Below, one piece after another: positions 14,001 through 16,757 of a stretch of DNA of 16,757 nucleotides. Numbering within the stretch: the first letter of the stretch is position 1; each line of letters begins with the position of its first letter. The notes under the pieces are model-generated. The model was not told the DNA's origin and searched no databases. It worked only from the letters and a program-made list of their open reading frames with translations. Both the position numbers and the translations under genes were made by a program. The DNA is from an uncultured Elusimicrobia bacterium (lineage in GTDB: Bacteria; Elusimicrobiota; Elusimicrobia; Elusimicrobiales; Elusimicrobiaceae), in the NCBI GenBank assembly GCA_947164805.1, contig CAMUXX010000005.1:1-16757 (forward strand). Direction: 5' to 3'.

Positions 14001-16757
14001 TTTGGTCAAGGAAACCAGGATGTTTAACGAACGCCATATCCTTGGTAGCAGATTTAAAAACTGTTGATAATTTTACACCTTCGTAAGAATCTTCCCTGCT
14101 ATTAAGAGAATTTAACATATCTTGTAAATATTCAGGGTAACTATCTTGATAGATATAATTAGTGGAACTCCTACCTATCATACGCGGGCGCCCAAAATAT
14201 AATTCAGGCAAAAAATTTAAGCTTAAAGTACTGATATTGGTTAAATCATCCCATTTAACTTTAGAACCTGCATTATGATATTTTTGGAACATTTTAATTT
14301 GTGCTATTTTATAATGATAAGCATTCATTTCTTTACCAAGTTTTTCTACAGCACTTTGCATTGTTTGCCCGCTTTGTAAATTTTTTATTAAATTATCCTT
14401 AATATCGCGCATGGCAAAAACAAATAAAGGGTTTGAACCACCGTATTTTGTGTCTATTTGCGAAGGTAAATGAGTTTCAAAAATATTGGAGAGATTTGAA
14501 ATTTCTTCTAATTCTCTCGGGTTTTCTTGGGCAATTTGGTTTAAATCTTTACCGTAGTATTTATACCATCTAAAATATGTTTCATCCCCTAATATTTCCT
14601 TCATTTTGAACTTTTCTTCTTCTGTTAAAGGTTTACCGCTGAAAAGTTCAGGAACAAGTTGTTTGTGTAAATCAATAAATTTTTGAACTTGATTATTGGT
14701 TTCGGGTTCTATTTTTATATTACCTACGAGCGGTACAGCCGCTAAAGCAAGCGGTGCTGCAGCTAAAGCCAAGCCAGATGAAAGAGAACTTAAACCGCTC
14801 AAAAGGAAAGTAATACCCAATACTGAAACTAAAATCGGTAACCAAAAACTTGAATCATGAACAGTTCCCGGTATACTGTTTACCCAATCCTCATCAGAAT
14901 TAACGAATATTTTTTGTGCTTTCTCTTTTGCACCGATAGCTTCATATTGTGATCTTACATCTTTAAGATAATTAAGATCTGCTGATTTATCATACAATCT
15001 AAACGGTAATTCAAAATCTACCACCGTAACAACGAGTTTGTTATTTTCATCGCGTCTTATAAATAAATTATGCATTAAATCACCGTGAACGAAACCAGCG
15101 TCATTTAATTTTTTAAACAAATTAACAATTGCATACCACTCTTTATTTGTTATTGGTTTACCGTTTAAAGCGGCTTTGGCTTCAGCAGATACATCTCTAA
15201 TATCACTAGTAATATTTCCCCACATATCTGTTTTCACTTTTTCCCCTAATAAAAATCCGGAAGTATTTACCGGGGAAGTTATTAAAGGTATTTTGACTCT
15301 TTTTTGGGCATTACGTACATTAAATAAAACTTGATCTTTTTCTCTTTCAACAGTCTGGATAATATCATCTGATAAATCTTCAAATTTAGTAGATAAAACT
15401 TTAGGATACTCAAAGATTATTGGAGAATTAGTATCTTGTAAATTATTTTCTCTTACGATTTTATCAATTAAAAACGTTCTGTCAACTTCCTCTTGTGTTG
15501 TTAACTTTAAATAAGCAAGAGGTCCATCTTTTCCTTCCATTTTCCAAACAGCATAAGCATTTGCACCTGAATTCTTACCCGCTGGAACTACTGCTACATA
15601 TACAATATCATTTTTCAAATTTAATTGTTCTTTTTGCTTTATTTCGATATTATGTGTACTGGCAACATTAGTATTGCTTACAAAAAGAGGAAAAGATGCT
15701 AAAGTTAAACCAATACTAGAGAGAGCATCATTCCCTAAAGCCAAACTAAGGCTGGCTATACCCAAGGGCAATAAAGCTAAACCTGCATATTTGGAAATTT
15801 TGCCTAAAAGCCCTTTCTCTGTATTTGCAGCTTTTTCCCCTCCATTTTTTGAAAGAATATTACTTGCATAACTAAAAACTTCTTTTATGTGATTTTTATC
15901 ACTTGCACTGCATAAATATCCTGCAAAATGTTTTTTAGCAAATAGATTTATAGCGCTATATTCAATTTCACCAAAAAGAATTACAGGGATATTTAATTTG
16001 TTATCATAAACATATTTTGCAATATCTTCCCCGCGCCCGTTAGGCATATAAAAATCAGTAAAAACGATATCATAATGATTTGGATCTTTCCCTAACCTTT
16101 TAATTACCTCCGCACCGGTATCCACGAAATCAATCTCTGCAATATATTTTGCATATGGGGATTGTCTTAAAAAATCTTTAATTTCTCTAAAAAACCTATA
16201 ATTATCATTTGCCATTAAAATGCTCATCGGCCTGACTTTGGTATTAAATGGTACTGAATATACATCATCAATATAATTACCTTCCACAAAACCGGAAATA
16301 TTTTCATCTGCAGGAATGTCATTTTGTTTTTCCCCTGTTTTTCCTTTAGCAGCATCCTCCATAAACATGATATAATCTTGCAAACGTTTTCTTGCAGCAT
16401 CAGCAGGTAAATCGTAAGCAATAGATACAGCTTCGTCATGAGGTAAACCCCAAGCCTCGGCTTTCAATACTAAACTTGAGAGTGGTACAATAGCCAATGT
16501 AAAGCCAATATCAGTAGGTATACTAAATAAACTTAATGCCGTTAGACCAATTGTCGCACCGGTTACCGCAGCTGCTATCTTTAACGGGGGTAATTCCTTT
16601 TCTTTTTGTAATCTTACAAATAACGGTGCATTTGCAGGTATTGCAAATAAATTCTTTAACCCGGTAAAACCATCTGTAAAATTAGGTTTTACTTTCGGGA
16701 TGCTTACCTTAAATGTGTTCGGGAAGTGGCTTACCGCACGGCCGCTTGAACCGATTT
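11080..16757 (-). CDS. Giant modular kinase-like/ART-like/receiver protein (5' partial)
   Basis: At least 1891 residues. The frame stays open past the apparent TTG start at 16497 to the window edge, 86 more codons, so the true N-terminus is outside. In order: hydrophobic stretch (about 16440-16600), receiver-like domain (15862-16230), hydrophobic segment (15676-15786), kinase-like A1 (14908-15612), hydrophobic hairpin (14722-14853), helical B1 ending PFQRGSASA (13672-14721), ART-like domain (13213-13635), kinase-like A2 (12463-13140), hairpin (12250-12372) and B2 ending PFHKGSASA (11158-12249). A and B form a tandem duplication of roughly 820-840 residues. The repeated hydrophobic spacers suggest membrane anchoring or lipid contact with soluble modules between. 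Function is unknown: a surface, effector-like or polymorphic-toxin-like role is possible. The style resembles giant Elusimicrobiota proteins, from memory only. No terminator is evident after the stop. Confidence 0.9.
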   Translation of the reverse strand, partial: IGSSGRAVSHFPNTFKVSIPKVKPNFTDGFTGLKNLFAIPANAPLFVRLQKEKELPPLKIAAAVTGATIGLTALSLFSIPTDIGFTLAIVPLSSLVLKAEAWGLPHDEAVSIAYDLPADAARKRLQDYIMFMEDAAKGKTGEKQNDIPADENISGFVEGNYIDDVYSVPFNTKVRPMSILMANDNYRFFREIKDFLRQSPYAKYIAEIDFVDTGAEVIKRLGKDPNHYDIVFTDFYMPNGRGEDIAKYVYDNKLNIPVILFGEIEYSAINLFAKKHFAGYLCSASDKNHIKEVFSYASNILSKNGGEKAANTEKGLLGKISKYAGLALLPLGIASLSLALGNDALSSIGLTLASFPLFVSNTNVASTHNIEIKQKEQLNLKNDIVYVAVVPAGKNSGANAYAVWKMEGKDGPLAYLKLTTQEEVDRTFLIDKIVRENNLQDTNSPIIFEYPKVLSTKFEDLSDDIIQTVEREKDQVLFNVRNAQKRVKIPLITSPVNTSGFLLGEKVKTDMWGNITSDIRDVSAEAKAALNGKPITNKEWYAIVNLFKKLNDAGFVHGDLMHNLFIRRDENNKLVVTVVDFELPFRLYDKSADLNYLKDVRSQYEAIGAKEKAQKIFVNSDEDWVNSIPGTVHDSSFWLPILVSVLGITFLLSGLSSLSSGLALAAAPLALAAVPLVGNIKIEPETNNQVQKFIDLHKQLVPELFSGKPLTEEEKFKMKEILGDETYFRWYKYYGKDLNQIAQENPRELEEISNLSNIFETHLPSQIDTKYGGSNPLFVFAMRDIKDNLIKNLQSGQTMQSAVEKLGKEMNAYHYKIAQIKMFQKYHNAGSKVKWDDLTNISTLSLNFLPELYFGRPRMIGRSSTNYIYQDSYPEYLQDMLNSLNSREDSYEGVKLSTVFKSATKDMAFVKHPGFLDQKELFFQVLEKEYKNVKELIDQRREGKNWSQYLRKRLDRGIATIAYLFANVMPFQRGSASATTVLVYALYEMAGLQAPPLKTGRALDLSAFALDLDDYIANFRNLFDGDFVNTQVKANVIPGAIPATMLFTDEYRNTLPFLDDPANMYNHLPAGFEEEGFMYRGRIFGENSYEKFQKMFREGLNGKYATDGRGKIYVTDLVKYAIPYSLKTQYGHLPVLVKIKVNENNMPKFMIRNEFSFQNVASEDIEEILVWDKVTWRRAFLNDNEEVVLQSTENVNLSAVKKAENVKAYNNYNVDAYAVWALLDENGNPIYYLKYTTQEELDRINQYIAINDNNKLTSKYSIGIHFPRVVPAKMSDLPQDVITSINNDLKEISSKVRKFKKRSQIVLITTPVNNSGFVLGNRVRRDRKNHDHILNLESLRVEALTALRNQPITKDEWQQVVNYIKDLDKAGFVHGDLLHNLFFWRDDNDKLNIALLGFEWNEFLGYIIGLDIEDLEMMKKDLEAIGALKKDENSVEESETHEEEQLNLFQTILQKVIKETGFNLKSLIGPVIGVGLGVYALTHPVESPFALAAALPLLASTKPIMNISDDKATKFVNSRGNLNDLYFQGNALNKEETEHLQDLLGTDFFNLWQTFYNKDLKQMAVETPDLIKELAYYSNRYETTLPSQETKKYPGTNPLFVFTMRDLTNKLIDDIKSGKTVEQAMTELGEAMFEYHKKMYRIKEFLRIQKQGVDIDWDEIEYPVIYDETDFDGTENFDLANQIGFGKFNNRGMRRGTTVYLTINGKDVYKEYLNDFGNKYNHPDNYKDVDLTFRSFGITNHVEITYPDLIQVGGHNNNTRMFKVLQDDWKTLQPLVNKYDKGEALTEDDIQLIHNTVADMSYIFTNAVPFHKGSASANLAMVYGIYQMFGINAPQVKKGRALDLSAFATTPEDYKAKWLDLFDGDFEIVSKEKPKTFEKPLNLKTDKDFLR
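11158..12249 (-). repeat. Helical module B, copy 2 (PFHKGSASA)
   Basis: It aligns with copy 1 through YETTLPSQ, NPLFVFTMRDLTNKLI, SGKTVEQAMTELG, NAVPFHKGSASA and GRALDLSAFA, and ends at LFDGDF about 25 codons before the stop. The two copies differ most in the middle, between the helical start and the PFxxGSASA motif, where this copy has a Gly/Asp/Asn-rich insert (FGKFNNRGMRRG region). Confidence 0.65.
12463..13140 (-). repeat. Kinase-like module A, copy 2 (DFG Asp lost)
   Basis: It matches copy 1 along its length: DAYAVWALLDENG, YYLKYTTQEELDR, LITTPVNNSGFVLG, ITKDEWQQVV, HGDLLHN and LEAIGA. The metal-binding Asp of VVDFE is replaced by Gly (LLGFE). Its HGD and Asn remain, so it may bind nucleotide but catalyse poorly. 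It lies between the ART-like domain and the second hydrophobic hairpin. Confidence 0.7.
13213..13635 (-). other. Probable ADP-ribosyltransferase-like domain
   Basis: Between module B1 and module A2 lies a unique domain reading GFMYRGRIFG (Arg-type first motif), a helical FQKMFREGL, then GKIYVTDLVKYAIPYS (second, hydroxyl-type motif followed by an Ala/Tyr helix), LPVLVKIKVN, and finally VASEDIEEILVWDK with several Glu. This order (YRG, x-T strand plus helix, terminal Glu strand) is that of the ART fold in its Arg-Ser-Glu layout. Which Glu is catalytic is not certain. It is absent from the other repeat unit, so it was inserted or retained once. Confidence 0.5.
13672..14721 (-). repeat. Helical module B, copy 1 (PFQRGSASA)
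   Basis: About 350 mostly helical residues. Shared landmarks with copy 2 are FETHLPSQ, NPLFVFAMRDIKDNLI, SGQTMQSAVEKLG, NVMPFQRGSASA and GRALDLSAFA ending at LFDGDF. The PFxxGSASA helix-cap motif faintly recalls the HPFxxGNGR motif of Fic proteins but lacks its His, Asn and Arg. No family is assigned. Confidence 0.65.
14908..15612 (-). repeat. Kinase-like module A, copy 1
   Basis: The module begins near AYAVWKMEGKDGPLAYLKL, where the Lys in YLKL is a candidate N-lobe ATP lysine. It passes TTQEEVDR, LITSPVNTSGFLLG and ITNKEWYAIV and reaches HGDLMHN with the catalytic-type Asp and Asn, then VVDFE with the DFG-type Asp. This HGDxxxxN plus DF order is that of aminoglycoside/choline/LPS-kinase-like folds. 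Copy 2 at 12463-13140 and a broken copy 3 at 10681-11075 align with it end to end. Confidence 0.7.
15862..16230 (-). other. Degenerate response-regulator receiver domain in the giant protein
   Basis: The segment shows the alternating beta/alpha pattern of a CheY-like receiver: SILMANDN (strand 1 with Asn-Asp in place of the acidic pair), a DIVFTDFYMPNGRGEDIA strand with the phospho-acceptor Asp followed by the classical xxMPxxxG, then PVILFGE and GYLCSASD. The acceptor Asp is kept, but the Ser/Thr of strand 4 is Gly and the Lys of strand 5 is Ser. It may therefore bind or be phosphorylated weakly, or act as a pseudo-receiver. Confidence 0.7.

Noticed and set aside
13672..14721. Calling module B a Fic AMP-transferase
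   Set aside because: The motif has PFxxG but not the catalytic His, Asn or Arg of HPFxxGNGR, so only a distant resemblance can be claimed.

Overview
The window is AT-rich bacterial DNA from a Gram-negative (diderm) organism. It encodes a signal-peptide-bearing outer-membrane beta-barrel, periplasmic or secreted TPR proteins and a polyprenyl-phosphate sugar transferase. The giant modular protein on the right (kinase-like, ART-like and receiver-like modules separated by hydrophobic Ala/Leu/Pro-rich spacers) resembles the very large proteins I associate with gut Elusimicrobiota. That assignment is inference from style, not a database match. No tRNA, rRNA, CRISPR array or insertion sequence was seen.

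Left part (1-6400). A plus-strand membrane sugar transferase that starts surface-polysaccharide assembly converges, across a hairpin terminator, on a minus-strand run of six genes. In transcription order these are a CorA-like divalent-cation transporter, a 42-residue Cys/His-rich peptide, a basic membrane protein, a nine-repeat TPR protein (joined to the previous gene by an ATGA overlap), a small secreted beta-rich protein and a 380-residue beta-barrel outer-membrane protein. The first four genes are packed within 1-8 bp or overlap. The last two follow a 71-bp gap with a strong ribosome-binding site.

Middle (6499-10680). A plus-strand nucleoside phosphorylase converges, with only 7 bp between stop codons, on a minus-strand group: a 91-residue hypothetical protein with an extended -10 promoter, a DEAD-box-type RNA helicase whose motif II reads DEMD, an RNase HI-like nuclease ending in a QLELF clamp-binding-like motif, and a TPR-transmembrane-Ser/Thr kinase receptor. 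Helicase and RNase H fit RNA or R-loop handling; the kinase may be an unrelated passenger in the operon.

Right part (10681-16757). One giant minus-strand gene has at least 1891 codons and remains open to the window edge. Visible in order are a hydrophobic stretch, a degenerate response-regulator receiver domain, a hydrophobic stretch, kinase-like module A1 (HGDLMHN...VDF), a hydrophobic hairpin, helical module B1 ending in PFQRGSASA, a probable ADP-ribosyltransferase-like domain, kinase-like module A2 (HGDLLHN but Asp lost from the DFG position), a hydrophobic hairpin and module B2 ending in PFHKGSASA. Immediately downstream, 10681 to about 11075 holds a frameshifted, truncated third copy of module A. 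This locus is the most unusual part of the window: an expanding and decaying array of phosphotransfer-like and ART-like modules in a single polypeptide.
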